Of a stretch of 46,215 nucleotides of DNA, positions 7,519-15,744 are shown piece by piece (the first letter of the stretch is position 1; each line of letters opens with the position of its first letter). The translations under genes were made by a program, and so were the position numbers. This stretch comes from Pseudoflavonifractor sp. An85 (GTDB taxonomy: Bacteria; Bacillota; Clostridia; Oscillospirales; Oscillospiraceae): positions 1-46,215 of the forward strand of contig NZ_NFHE01000021.1 of NCBI RefSeq assembly GCF_002161235.1. The letters are read 5' to 3'. The notes beneath the pieces were generated by a model. The model saw nothing but the letters and a program-made list of their open reading frames with translations. It was not told where the DNA came from and searched no databases.

Positions 7519-8478
7519 TCAGTTCTGTAAAACTCCTCTAGGATGTCCAAACACAGATTCCCCAACAGGCTCCTTCCTTGCTATGTCGACCATCCGCTCC
7601 CCGCGGCTCAAAATCCAAGTCGATGCATGGGTGAAAAATTCTTCGCACTGCTTTGGGACTTTCGGTTCGACCAGACCAGAAAAATGACCCTTCCATAGCT
7701 CCATTGGTGGGCCATACACATACCCCGGTTCCAAATGCACAAAATCCTGAAGATAATTTTTCTCTACAAACACCTGCCAAGACTCGAAGGTATTCAACCA
7801 TTCTTGGCATGCTTCTATGATTTGTTTCTTTTTCAACAGCCAGTCTAGCATATAATTGCCGCCACTCCAGTTTTTACCCTTCTCCATATAATAGTTGTAA
7901 ATGCACGCCAGGGCCAAATCCCAGTAGTCTTTGGATGCATTCATACCTCGAGATTGAAACGCTGGCGGTACTGGAAGGAAGTTTCCCAGGGTATAACACG
8001 CTTCTAAAAAAGATATGACAGGAGCATCAGAGTCCTCCACTTTGGGAAATCTTCCATCCAGATAACAGTCCATAATCTTTCGATTGGACCATACGCCTTT
8101 CACGCAGATCTCCTGCGTAGAGAGCCACTTACTGAGGGTAGCAAAGGCAGAATTCATGGTGTCGCTGGAAAAACCACCCCCTGCCTTTACACAGTATTTC
8201 AAATGCTTTTCGTCCCACAGTCTGGTACAAATCGCCTGGAGTAATTCACAACCATCCGCCTCACAAACAGGTTTCAACACAGCCTTTAATCCCTGCAATC
8301 CATATTTCTCCACACAAGCTGTTTCACACAGATTTTTGACCTTGTCCTCCTCTGCGATTCCTACTGCCTTGTAGGTGTGGTAGCGCTGGATGACATCATC
8401 TGTTTGAAACTCCATGATTTCCTTCCGAAAATCATATCGTTCTGGATGTCCCAACATCAAAAAATATTCCAACTCCAT
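7519..8478 (-). CDS. Conserved hypothetical protein (319 aa), possibly DUF6994-like
   Basis: The start at 8478 (MELEYFLMLGHPERYDFRK) is chosen because GGGAGGGG lies 4-5 bases upstream; an earlier in-frame ATG lacks a site. The protein is soluble and mostly helical, with Trp/Tyr-rich conserved-looking blocks: CIYNYYMEKGKNWSGGNYML, EWLNTFESWQVFVEKNYLQDF, ELWKGHFSG and CEEFFTHASTWILSRGERMV. I recall a similar layout in uncharacterised Firmicutes proteins (DUF6994), but this is from memory and not certain. It follows the 8515-9093 gene by 36 bases and probably shares its transcript. No catalytic motif is visible. Confidence 0.75.
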   Translation of the reverse strand: MELEYFLMLGHPERYDFRKEIMEFQTDDVIQRYHTYKAVGIAEEDKVKNLCETACVEKYGLQGLKAVLKPVCEADGCELLQAICTRLWDEKHLKYCVKAGGGFSSDTMNSAFATLSKWLSTQEICVKGVWSNRKIMDCYLDGRFPKVEDSDAPVISFLEACYTLGNFLPVPPAFQSRGMNASKDYWDLALACIYNYYMEKGKNWSGGNYMLDWLLKKKQIIEACQEWLNTFESWQVFVEKNYLQDFVHLEPGYVYGPPMELWKGHFSGLVEPKVPKQCEEFFTHASTWILSRGERMVDIARKEPVGESVFGHPRGVLQN

Positions 8479-8514
8479 AGATGCCCCTCCCAAAGCTCGC
8501 AATAACACCGCCTA

Positions 8515-9093
8515 TCATCCCGCCAAACTCTGGCCCCATATGTCTCCGAAATCCACTTGAAACACCAAGGTCAACGCTCGTAACAGCTCATCCTGAAAAA
8601 CCTCGTCCTCGCTGTACGCCTGCCCCTCATCCTTCAGCCGTTCCCGTGCTGCTTCAAAATACGCCTTTCGCTGCTCCACCCATTTCTGGTCTGGATAGCA
8701 AGATAACCGAAGATTTGACAATCCCATGCGGATTCTTTCGTATTGCTCCGGACTCTTTTCCATCAACTCGAACGCACAGTCGAAGTAGTTTAACGCCGGG
8801 TCAATCTCTTTCCACCGACGTACCACCCCAGGACATTCATAACTCCGGAGGAAATACTCCACCTCCAATAAGATCCGCACAATTTTGCGGGTATGTACCG
8901 GTGTCCAAGAAAGCCACGCGGCCGCAATGCGCCAAATCTCTGCCATTCTTCGTTTGACATAGGCTAATCCATCCGACTCTGGTACTTCAGCAGGTGCTCG
9001 GTTGTAGCACTCGGTTTCCGCATACTGCTCCAAAAGCCCATGCAGTTCTTCATAAATGATTCCTACCGCCATTCGGTTGATTCGTTCGTTCAT
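8515..9093 (-). CDS. Hypothetical helical protein (192 aa)
   Basis: The start is placed at the ATG of MNERINR (9093), because AGAGGGG lies 7-8 bases before it; the ATG two codons earlier is too close to that site. The product is soluble, strongly helical and charged (Glu, Arg, Trp), for example RRMAEIWRIAAAWLSW, VRILLEVEYFLRSYE and RKAYFEAARERLKDEG, which hints at TPR- or ARM-like helical hairpins. No family is recognised. It is the first gene of a pair with 7519-8478. About 100 bases separate it from the WYL regulator gene upstream. Confidence 0.7.
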   Translation of the reverse strand: MNERINRMAVGIIYEELHGLLEQYAETECYNRAPAEVPESDGLAYVKRRMAEIWRIAAAWLSWTPVHTRKIVRILLEVEYFLRSYECPGVVRRWKEIDPALNYFDCAFELMEKSPEQYERIRMGLSNLRLSCYPDQKWVEQRKAYFEAARERLKDEGQAYSEDEVFQDELLRALTLVFQVDFGDIWGQSLAG

Positions 9094-9197
9094 GGCCATA
9101 TCCCCTCTCTGTTTTCCGTGTTCCTTGCAAAGGACAAGGTCCCCAGTACACTCTATCTAAGATATACCACATCACCGAACGATAATAATCCGCATCT

Positions 9198-10127
9198 CTA
9201 AACCTTTCTCTGAAAATACGCTTGATATTCCGCCATCAAAGCGTTCTCCACCTGTTCCACCACATCTTTCGGCTCCAACACACGCACCCGGTCTATATAC
9301 TGGCAGACAAACTGTGCCATGGCTACCGGTAGGCATTTCACCCACACCTCCACGACATCCTCGGTCTCTGTGCCTTCCACAGCCCACCAACAGCTCCCGA
9401 AATGATCCTCCATAAAGGTCATGCTAGCCTCTGGCTTTCCAGGGATTTTCTTGACCCGCAATTTGATATGTTTGGGTCGTTCTTTCTGATCCTCGTAGAA
9501 CATGTACAGATGGGACGCCTGGTAATCCTCCTCCTCCACCTGACGAATGCGGAAGTCTCGTTGCGGATCTTCCTCTCGGGTTCGCTCTGTCACCCGGATG
9601 TTGCTCATCAGGTCAATGCGGAAATGAGCGGCATCCAATCGGCCCGGAAAGAATCCCACCAGATAAGGATGTCTGTACGCCCAGAGGATGTGAATCGGAT
9701 ATACTTCCATGGTCTTCCCCATAGGATGCAGCTGATGGTCTGTGCCATAGCCATTGAGTTGAACTACAAGACCATACTCTTTACGCCCCTGATTCTTGTT
9801 TTTGTGTATGACCTGTTCAATGGCCTGGATGTTTTTCTGAATATGCTCCGGCAAATCGGTCTGATAGTAGTAGTCAAAGGAATACGCTTTCCCCTTCTCC
9901 GATTCCTTGCATCGCACTTGATCCGGCCCCGGGTAATATTCCATCAGGTCATCTAAAATGGCCTTGACAGAATCTCGGCTGGTTGCAATGTCATATTCAC
10001 AGTTCAGCCGCTTTACAATTTGGGTAATCGAGATCCGTCTTCCCAAACTGGTGCTGGTTTTTAGGATTTCTAAGACCGCCATGGTGGTGCGTCTCGTCCC
10101 TGTCCTACTCCGCTTTTGTTCTGACAT
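9198..10127 (-). CDS. WYL-domain transcriptional regulator
   Basis: A 309-residue protein starting MSEQKRSRTGTRR. Residues 15-95 form a winged helix-turn-helix (AVLEILKTSTSLGRRISITQIVKRL...SRDSVKAILDDLMEYYPG). The middle has the WYL-type core EVYPIHILWAYRHPYLVGFFPGR, with the usual downstream FRIDLMSNIRVTE. The C-terminal part (about 200-309) is the WYL extension (IKLRVKKIPG, FGSCWW, VEVWVKCLPVAMAQFVCQYIDRVRVLEP). WYL proteins bind ligands, often nucleic acid, and repress defence or stress genes. Here it could control the two uncharacterised genes downstream on the same strand. The start at 10127 has GGGGG eight bases upstream; the ORF could begin 8 codons earlier. Confidence 0.85.
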   Translation of the reverse strand: MSEQKRSRTGTRRTTMAVLEILKTSTSLGRRISITQIVKRLNCEYDIATSRDSVKAILDDLMEYYPGPDQVRCKESEKGKAYSFDYYYQTDLPEHIQKNIQAIEQVIHKNKNQGRKEYGLVVQLNGYGTDHQLHPMGKTMEVYPIHILWAYRHPYLVGFFPGRLDAAHFRIDLMSNIRVTERTREEDPQRDFRIRQVEEEDYQASHLYMFYEDQKERPKHIKLRVKKIPGKPEASMTFMEDHFGSCWWAVEGTETEDVVEVWVKCLPVAMAQFVCQYIDRVRVLEPKDVVEQVENALMAEYQAYFQRKV

Positions 10128-10164
10128 TATCTTTTCCCCCGAAATCGCCATTGTAATTTTATCT

Positions 10165-10173
10165 ATTATAGCA
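10165..10173 (-). promoter_or_regulatory. Extended -10 promoter of the WYL regulator gene
   Basis: On the minus strand GTGCTATAAT gives an extended -10 (TGC-TATAAT, -10 at 10170-10165) about 40 bases before the start. No good -35 is present, which extended -10 promoters tolerate. Confidence 0.5.
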
Positions 10174-10196
10174 CGTCAATGCCCGAGATCACACCA

Positions 10197-10254
10197 CAGA
10201 GTTACAATACAGACAGCCAGAAACACGAAAAATGCTTCCCTTCCTGTGGCGCAG
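10197..10254. repeat. Dispersed non-coding repeat, copy B (short)
   Basis: CAGAGTTACAATACAGACA, then AACACGAAA and GCTTCCCTTCCTGT, matches the core of copy A (5580-5630) in order and spacing. It lies between the divergent WYL and lipoprotein genes. The rest of the 10128-10417 gap holds the WYL promoter and an AT-rich stretch before the lipoprotein gene, where I could not fix a promoter. Confidence 0.65.
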
Positions 10255-10417
10255 GGTTTGAACGCCAATCCCTCTCCCCCTCCCCCTTGTGAGCCGCTTT
10301 CTCTCAAAACATTTACATGTTTGCTATATCTTTATTTACAACTTGTTGCTTGCCAATGTCACCGTTTTTGCTATCCTTTTCATGAAAGCTCTACGATTTC
10401 AGAGAAGGAGGATGACA

Positions 10418-11170
10418 ATGAAAATTAAGACTTGGATTTCGTTTCTATCTACGGCAGCCTGCACACTGTTTTTATTGGCTGGTTGTACGTTCCCCTGGCT
10501 TTCCGACAACTCCCCTGAAGAAGTTGAATTGGAAGCTGTGGGCATACGTGAACTACCCTTGACATTCCAAAAAACCGACGGAATGAAATCCGGATCTCTG
10601 TCCTGCACCATCCAGCAGATCGAAACGGCGAATAATGTAAGCGACTTGACGGAAGAAGGCTTTGAAGACTGGCCCACATTTGAGACCGTGGACAGCAACG
10701 GTCAACGTACCATCTTGAGGTACCCGGAGTATATCGATGACAGCGGGGACCTCATCCCAGGCCTGTCCCTGGTGTTGGTGGATGTATCCATCACCAGCCA
10801 AGGTGCGCAATCCTATACACGCCATGACCTGAATGAATACGGTGATTCTCTGGGAGAGTTTGATGATCCCTGTGTCTTTCGGGCAGATGCCCTTTTGTAT
10901 CTCTCGGATATCCAGGAGAACGCTTATGAAGATGGGTCGATTGTTTACAATGGCGGCGAATTTGGCTATTTCAGCGGCAGGAACCAGCGGCCAGAACATC
11001 GAAATGCATTTCGTCTGGAGGATGGAGAAACGTTAGATCTAACTCTTGGCTTTTGGGTATACGATATACAACAGGGTGGATACGTCCATCTGGACAACCT
11101 ATATCTATACTGCACGGAACAGATGCTAACCAAGGTGGATCTGGATCGTACAGGAGGCGAACATCCATGA
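10418..11170 (+). CDS. Lipoprotein of the second ABC operon
   Basis: A 250-residue protein with a signal peptide ending in the lipobox LLAGC (Cys about residue 23). AAGGAGGATGACA before the ATG at 10418 fixes the start. The mature part holds an extracytoplasmic beta-rich domain, with segments like SLSCTIQQIETA, LSLVLVDVSITSQG and ETLDLTLGFWVYDIQQGGYVHLDNLYLYC. This order of 'LVLVDVxIT' and late 'L.LGFWV' strands is reminiscent of DUF4352/DUF5028-type immunoglobulin-like proteins; that assignment is tentative. Its stop overlaps the next start (ATGA), so it is translationally coupled to the ABC permease gene. It probably acts at the cell surface with that transporter. Confidence 0.8.
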   Translation: MKIKTWISFLSTAACTLFLLAGCTFPWLSDNSPEEVELEAVGIRELPLTFQKTDGMKSGSLSCTIQQIETANNVSDLTEEGFEDWPTFETVDSNGQRTILRYPEYIDDSGDLIPGLSLVLVDVSITSQGAQSYTRHDLNEYGDSLGEFDDPCVFRADALLYLSDIQENAYEDGSIVYNGGEFGYFSGRNQRPEHRNAFRLEDGETLDLTLGFWVYDIQQGGYVHLDNLYLYCTEQMLTKVDLDRTGGEHP

Positions 11171-12015
11171 AAACGGGGCTCAAAGCCGAGTTGTGGAAGG
11201 CTCTTCATAACCCAATGTTCTATGCCGCACTCATTCTGGGTTGTTTGATCAGTTCGATCAATGTAGTAGAAAACCTAATCACCGCAGAGCAGATCAAGTC
11301 CATTATTTTCGCAGAAGATCATACCGGCTCGCAGTCTCCGTGGGGATTTTCCCTGTTCTTACTTTGGATGCCAGTGAATGGCGCCAGCTATGGAAGATAT
11401 CTCTTCTATTTGGTCTGGCCTGTTTTGGCTGCTATGCCTTTCGGATGGTCCTATCTCCAAGAACGTCGGGGCGGGCTTTTTAACCAACTAGTCTCCCGCA
11501 TGGGCCGGAAATCCTACTATGTGACCAAATACATCGCCGTGTTTATCAGCGGTGGCCTGGTGGTAGCTGTTCCGGTGCTGTTGAATCTACTGGTCAATGC
11601 CACATTCTGTCCCTATGTATTGCCAAATATCCTCAATATGCTTCGGATCTCCGACGGCTACTTTCTATCCGAACTGTATTTTACCGTTCCGTGGGCCTAT
11701 GCCCTTATCTGGTGCGGCGTTGATTTTCTGTTGGGCGGCGCAGCAGCAGGATTGTGTTTTGTGGCTGGAACCCGGCTGCGCCTTCAGGTCATGACCATAC
11801 TTACCCCCTTTGCTCTGCTTCTGGTGGTGGACGCGGTATGTACCGCCCTACGCAGCCGATTTGGATGGAACGTGGAACTTTCCCCCCTCCAATTAGCTAC
11901 AGCGGTCCCAAACTATTTCAATCCCGAGTGGGTAGTTGGATCTGCATGTTTGATTCTTGCTTTTGTGGGCTTTGGGATTGGATACTGGCAGGTGGTACAT
12001 CATGAATTGGCTTAA
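11167..12015 (+). CDS. ABC-2-type permease subunit 1
   Basis: A 282-residue membrane protein with about six hydrophobic segments (near residues 17-36, 62-85, 117-135, 165-185, 200-225 and 258-278). The start at 11167 has GGAGG nine bases upstream. The cytoplasmic motif YLQERRGGLFNQLVSRMGRKSYYVTKY is the same type as in the 794-residue permease of the first operon. Two permeases of about 280 residues plus one ATPase is the pattern of LanEFG/BcrAB-like bacteriocin immunity exporters and of other ABC-2 systems. It overlaps the lipoprotein gene by 4 bases and the next permease by 14 bases. Confidence 0.85.
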   Translation: MKTGLKAELWKALHNPMFYAALILGCLISSINVVENLITAEQIKSIIFAEDHTGSQSPWGFSLFLLWMPVNGASYGRYLFYLVWPVLAAMPFGWSYLQERRGGLFNQLVSRMGRKSYYVTKYIAVFISGGLVVAVPVLLNLLVNATFCPYVLPNILNMLRISDGYFLSELYFTVPWAYALIWCGVDFLLGGAAAGLCFVAGTRLRLQVMTILTPFALLLVVDAVCTALRSRFGWNVELSPLQLATAVPNYFNPEWVVGSACLILAFVGFGIGYWQVVHHELA

Positions 12016-12829
12016 ATTATTGCAACATGATCTGAGATATGGTCTCATACGTTGGCGTTATCTACTTATCTTTCTCCTGTTTGTTCTTCCCTGCATCACT
12101 TGTTACAGCGACGTCCAACTGGCCAATGTCCCAGGCACCTGGATGGATTACATGCTGTACTGCTTCAAAGGGTCTGTGCCTATAACTTCATCCCCTGAAA
12201 TATCTCTGGCTTTACCTATCTTTTGGATCATGGCCGTGGCTGGGAGCCTGCTGCTGAATCTGGACTATTTTCTCTCTGACCTCACCCAGGCAGGACAACA
12301 AATCATCATCCGCAGCAAAACTCGGCGAGGATGGTATCTGTCCAAATGCGCCTGGAATCTGTGTAGCTGCATTGTGTATATGGTGTTGGTCTGTGCCTCC
12401 GTGCTGTTGTTCACCCTTCTGTCTGGAGGCGATGTGTCTTTACAAAGCACCCCAGGTGTTATGGAAATTCATTTTTCAGAGCTGACCGTTGAGCCAACCT
12501 TATTGAGCGGTCTCCCTGGTCTCATCGTGGTTGTGTTCATGCCTCTGGTCACCCTCATGGCTTTGAATATGCTCCAAATGGCCGTATGCCTGCTGGTGCG
12601 CCCCATCATTGGTTTTCTTATCTCCATAGCGATCCTGGTGCTGTGCGTCTACTGCAACGTTCCCTTTGTGCTGGGCAACGGAGCTATGGCGATTCGAAGC
12701 GCACTGCTTGTCCCGGATGGTATCTCCCCAGGTTTCGCGGCACTCACTGCCGTGGCGATTCTTTTGGCCAGTGCAATTCTGGGATCCTGGAGATTTCAAC
12801 ATACCGACATCCTTGGACTGGAGGAATAA
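12002..12829 (+). CDS. ABC-2-type permease subunit 2
   Basis: A 275-residue membrane protein with about six membrane segments (for example LIFLLFVLPCITC, IFWIMAVAGSLLLNL, CIVYMVLVCASVLLFTLL and IGFLISIAILVLCVYC). It includes the family's cytoplasmic motif after the second helix (QQIIIRSKTRRGWYLSKCAWN). It starts inside the end of permease 1 (14-base overlap) and ends 3 bases before the ATPase gene, so it is the second half of the same channel. Nothing shows the cargo; antimicrobial peptide resistance is a common role for this layout. Confidence 0.85.
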   Translation: MNWLKLLQHDLRYGLIRWRYLLIFLLFVLPCITCYSDVQLANVPGTWMDYMLYCFKGSVPITSSPEISLALPIFWIMAVAGSLLLNLDYFLSDLTQAGQQIIIRSKTRRGWYLSKCAWNLCSCIVYMVLVCASVLLFTLLSGGDVSLQSTPGVMEIHFSELTVEPTLLSGLPGLIVVVFMPLVTLMALNMLQMAVCLLVRPIIGFLISIAILVLCVYCNVPFVLGNGAMAIRSALLVPDGISPGFAALTAVAILLASAILGSWRFQHTDILGLEE

Positions 12830-12832
12830 GGC

Positions 12833-13474
12833 ATGAAATTAAATCTTGAACATGTAAACAAGACCATCAAAAAAGCCCTCGTGTTAGATGATGTCACAAT
12901 GACTTTGGAGGGTGGCCACATATACGGCCTCAAAGGCCCCAACGGCTCGGGTAAGACCATGCTGATGCGAGTGATGGCCGGACTTATCCGCCCCACCTCC
13001 GGCCGTGTATGTGTGGATGGACGTCAACTGGGCAGAGACATGGATTTTCCTCCGTCCGTAGGCCTTCTCCTGGAGAATCCCTCCTTCCTACCCAACCACA
13101 CAGGGCTCAAAAACCTGGAGCTATTGGCTGGAATTCAACACCGTGTGACCAGCGTAAACATACGTCAAACGCTTCAGGATGTGGGCTTGAACCCAGATGA
13201 TCCAAGAACATTTCGAAAATACTCTCTGGGTATGAAACAACGCCTGGGCATCGCGGCGGCAATCATGGAGCAGCCCGACCTGATTTTGGTGGACGAGCCC
13301 ACCAATGCCCTGGACGACAACGGCATCCAACAGATTTGCACTCTATTACGTCGGGAACGCGATCGAGGGGCACTCCTGATCCTGTCCTGTCATGATGCAT
13401 CCATTTTGGAGGATCTATCCGATGAAATATTTCACATCTACGACGGCAAAGTGGAGCGGAGGACGATCTCATGA
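12833..13474 (+). CDS. ABC transporter ATP-binding protein (second operon)
   Basis: A short 213-residue ATPase. It has Walker A GPNGSGKTM (Met where Ser/Thr-Thr is usual after the Lys-Thr), signature YSLGMKQRLGIA with LG in place of SGG, Walker B LILVDEPTNALD, and H-loop LSCHDAS. The LGMKQRLGIA signature is typical of BcrA/LanF-type exporters. It lacks the C-terminal extension of the first operon's ATPase. It sits between permease 2 and the exported protein gene, whose start overlaps its stop (ATGA), and should power the two permeases before it. Confidence 0.9.
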   Translation: MKLNLEHVNKTIKKALVLDDVTMTLEGGHIYGLKGPNGSGKTMLMRVMAGLIRPTSGRVCVDGRQLGRDMDFPPSVGLLLENPSFLPNHTGLKNLELLAGIQHRVTSVNIRQTLQDVGLNPDDPRTFRKYSLGMKQRLGIAAAIMEQPDLILVDEPTNALDDNGIQQICTLLRRERDRGALLILSCHDASILEDLSDEIFHIYDGKVERRTIS

Positions 13475-14070
13475 GCAAAAGGCGCCAATGTGTTCTAATT
13501 ACAGTGGCAGTTCTACTCATAGCTGGTGTGTGGACCTGGCGATATGTGTCCCTGAACAGCTTCTATCATAACCTTAACCAAAAAGTGCGATACACCTATT
13601 CTGCGGGAGAAATCGCCCCCTTGGAGGCAAATGCTATGGATGAGGGTTACAGCATTCGAGTGGACGGATTCGCCATCCTGGACGTTCCGCAAATATGTTC
13701 GACCTTCTCTCTTTCGGAAACCGACGTAACCACGACCGCAGATAAAATCGCAGTGGCATACGCCACCCTATTTAACGCCAATAGTCAATTACCAGGTGTG
13801 AATCTGATTGATTTCAACCTGCACGGAATCGACAACTATGCCACGGTAGATTGGGAATTGGTTCCGTTGATGAACCCTGTGCTAAAAGATACTGGAAACT
13901 ACGGCATCAGCCTGTCTCCTGGAACTGAGTATTCTGTGGTCATTCCGTTCGAACTGTTCCAGCAGTATTTTGGAGCAGACACTTGGAAGGAGTTGGATTC
14001 GTATCAATTTTATCTGTGCCGTTCCACGCCAGATGGAGAAATTGATATTCGCTGTCAACCTTCTGTCTAA
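13471..14070 (+). CDS. Membrane-anchored extracytoplasmic protein (199 aa), DUF5028-like
   Basis: An N-terminal hydrophobic segment (CVLITVAVLLIAGVW, about residues 7-21) without lipobox anchors a beta-rich outer domain. That domain is similar in layout to the operon's lipoprotein: LEANAMDEGYSIRVDGFAILD, then IAVAYATLFN, NYGISLSPGTEYSVVIPFELF and SYQFYLCRSTPDGEIDIRC. Such proteins in clostridial ABC operons are often listed as DUF5028, which I offer tentatively. It is the last gene of the operon (4-base overlap with the ATPase gene). The operon thus has an outer-surface protein at each end. No clear terminator follows before the anti-sigma remnant. Confidence 0.75.
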   Translation: MSKRRQCVLITVAVLLIAGVWTWRYVSLNSFYHNLNQKVRYTYSAGEIAPLEANAMDEGYSIRVDGFAILDVPQICSTFSLSETDVTTTADKIAVAYATLFNANSQLPGVNLIDFNLHGIDNYATVDWELVPLMNPVLKDTGNYGISLSPGTEYSVVIPFELFQQYFGADTWKELDSYQFYLCRSTPDGEIDIRCQPSV

Positions 14071-14115
14071 CGAAAACACACTTCAAAACCTAGCGAGAGG
14101 ATCCTTCTCTTGTCT

Positions 14116-14155
14116 TCTGTGGCACAGTTTTTTCTGCTCCACCTCCACTTTCTCA
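14116..14155 (-). repeat. Downstream block shared with the sigma remnant
   Basis: The block TGCTCCACCTCCACTT and flanking bases (TTCTGTGGC on one side, TCTCA on the other) match 6011-6051. In this copy the block follows the anti-sigma stop codon; in the other it is fused to the sigma reading frame. Confidence 0.65.
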
Positions 14156-14475
14156 CCACAGCTGATCGTAGTACACCGGATCATAGCTGTCGATACCATC
14201 TCCTACCATTCGTTGAAATGGATGTCACGCTTCCTAATGTAACCTCCAGGTACCGTGGGTGTGGGTTCATCCACCACAATACCGTCTGAATGTTCAGCTC
14301 CCCTGTCCCTTGCTGATGGAAGTAGCTCGCAACAAAGGAACGAGCCACAAAGGCTATAAGCCGCCATAACTACCCACTTTACCCACCAACGTTTTGGGGC
14401 TTGGTAATTTGCAGCCTCCTCATAATATCGGTCACTCACTTCATTCATGGCCTCAAAAAATACGTTGGTACTCAC
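14153..14475 (-). pseudogene. Truncated, frameshifted anti-sigma-like membrane protein
   Basis: Read from a GTG at 14475 (site GAGAGGGG upstream) it encodes NVFFEAMNEVSDRYYEEAANYQAP, then a Lys/Trp-rich junction and one membrane helix (VKWVVMAAYSLCGSFLCC). This is the hallmark start of the anti-sigma-type partner encoded after small ECF sigma genes in Oscillospiraceae. Most of the extracytoplasmic domain is missing. After FNEW (near 14203) the frame breaks; one base over, it continues as VGDGIDSYDPVYYDQLW and stops at 14153. The sigma gene that should precede it is absent: the operon leader (14488-14529) is joined directly to this gene. It is not expected to be functional. Confidence 0.7.
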
Positions 14476-14487
14476 ATCTGTTCCCCT

Positions 14488-14529
14488 CTCACCCATATAC
14501 TACGATTTTATCAGCAAGCGCTAAATGAG
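14488..14529 (-). repeat. Leader/promoter block shared with the sigma remnant
   Basis: Matches 6298-6339, including TACTACGATTTTATCAGCAA. Read on the minus strand it carries TAAAAT with a CCAGCT hexamer 17 bases upstream. In this copy it leads straight into the anti-sigma remnant. Confidence 0.7.
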
Positions 14530-14579
14530 CTGGGAAATTTTTGTCACAATATCTTTAATACCTCAGAAAGACTGCAGTT

Positions 14580-14609
14580 TTGCCTTTTCAGCCGATCATG
14601 TGCTATACT
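14580..14609 (+). promoter_or_regulatory. Promoter of the XRE-TPR regulator gene
   Basis: TTGCCT (14580-14585) and TATACT (14604-14609) are 18 bases apart. Directly downstream AGTTG (14612-14616) and CAACT (14628-14632) form an inverted repeat over the start region that could be an autoregulatory operator. Confidence 0.55.
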
Positions 14610-14656
14610 ATAGTTGGAGTATTGGGTCAACTACCCGGAAATGAGAGGTCTCATCC

Positions 14657-15586
14657 ATGCGGAAAAATTCATTGGGGGATACCCTGCGCGAATTGCGCAA
14701 GCAAAAAGGGCTTTCACAGGAGGATCTAGCCGAGGGAATCTGCTCCCCGGTGTCCATCTCACGCATTGAGAATGGAAACCAAATCCCCTCTCAGCCAGTA
14801 TTGGAAGCGTTGCTGGAAAAACTGGGTACCGGACTTTATCAAATTTGCAACGTATACTACCGCAGTGAGCAGCAGGAGGATTTTGAGGAAAGAGCCCAAG
14901 TGATCGTCAATCTGGGGGAAGAGGAAAACATGGATCAGGCCTGGCAAGAGCTGAACCGTCTGCAACAAGACTGCCCTGACGATACTCGAAGCCGCCAACT
15001 CTGCTGGTTGGTGGAGTCCACGCTGCGGCTGGAATGCCACGACACTGACCCAGAGAACTATCCTCTTGCGTACACCATGGAGCTGGCCCAAAAGGCGCTG
15101 GCCCTGACCCGCCCCAACTTCGACTATGAAAACTTCCCCAACTCCATTCTCACTATCTTCGAGGTGGACCTACTCCATATCATGGTGGCCATTTGGGCAG
15201 GCATGGACCGCAACATGGATGCTTTGCGCCTGGGAGAACGCCTGTATGCGTCGCTGAAAAAGCACAAAAGCGATGTGGTCAGTTATGAACGGGCCAAGAT
15301 CAATGTGGTGAGAAACTTGGGAGCCATTTTGGCCAAAATGAAGATGTACCAGGATGCGCTACAATACATCGACGAAGCAGAAGCCTTGAGTTTAAAAAAC
15401 GACGAGCACAGTCTTTTGGTGATGATTGAATTGACCCGGGCAGAAATTTACTGTCTGACAGACCGCAAAGAGGAGTGCGCCGATATTTTGAAAACGTTGG
15501 CCGCCTATACGGCATTGACAAAGCAAACGACATACCTTTCGTCGATTCAACGCCTCGCCCACGATAAACTAGGCCTTGACTTGTGA
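14657..15586 (+). CDS. XRE-family regulator with TPR-like C-terminal domain (PlcR/Rgg-like)
   Basis: A 309-residue protein. Residues 6-60 are a typical HTH_3 domain (LGDTLRELRKQKGLSQEDLAEGICSPVSISRIENGNQIPS). The remaining 240 residues are helical repeats (for example DMAQEL-type helices at ENMDQAWQELNRLQQDC, RNMDALRLGERLYASLKK, YERAKINVVRNLGAILAKMKMYQDALQYIDEA). This matches RRNPP-like regulators, which are often controlled by short secreted peptides. AGAGG lies before the ATG. A strong terminator follows, then an ABC exporter gene in the same direction, which may be a target or partner. No obvious pheromone gene was found, though a peptide gene could be too short to notice. Confidence 0.85.
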   Translation: MRKNSLGDTLRELRKQKGLSQEDLAEGICSPVSISRIENGNQIPSQPVLEALLEKLGTGLYQICNVYYRSEQQEDFEERAQVIVNLGEEENMDQAWQELNRLQQDCPDDTRSRQLCWLVESTLRLECHDTDPENYPLAYTMELAQKALALTRPNFDYENFPNSILTIFEVDLLHIMVAIWAGMDRNMDALRLGERLYASLKKHKSDVVSYERAKINVVRNLGAILAKMKMYQDALQYIDEAEALSLKNDEHSLLVMIELTRAEIYCLTDRKEECADILKTLAAYTALTKQTTYLSSIQRLAHDKLGLDL

Positions 15587-15612
15587 CCGACCACTGCTTA
15601 ACAAATGATGCG

Positions 15613-15671
15613 AAAGAGCCATAACAAATCGTGTAAGTTTATTCTATACACGGTTTGTTATGGCTCTTTTC
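15613..15671 (+). terminator. Strong terminator after the XRE-TPR gene
   Basis: A 23-bp stem (15613-15635 with 15647-15669) containing a single G-T wobble, followed by TTTTC. The stem holds AAAGAGCCATAACAAA and its complement, so it can also act in reverse. Confidence 0.85.
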
Positions 15672-15744
15672 AGGTTTTGAGGTACAATGATCCCAATGGT
15701 TGTAAAAAGGACGCGAACCATCTGGAAAACCGGGAGGAATGACC

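Noticed and set aside
10300-10400. Promoter for the second ABC operon
   Set aside because: Several TTTACA- and TTGCTT-like boxes occur in this AT-rich stretch, but none is paired with a credible -10 at 16-18 bases, so none is annotated.
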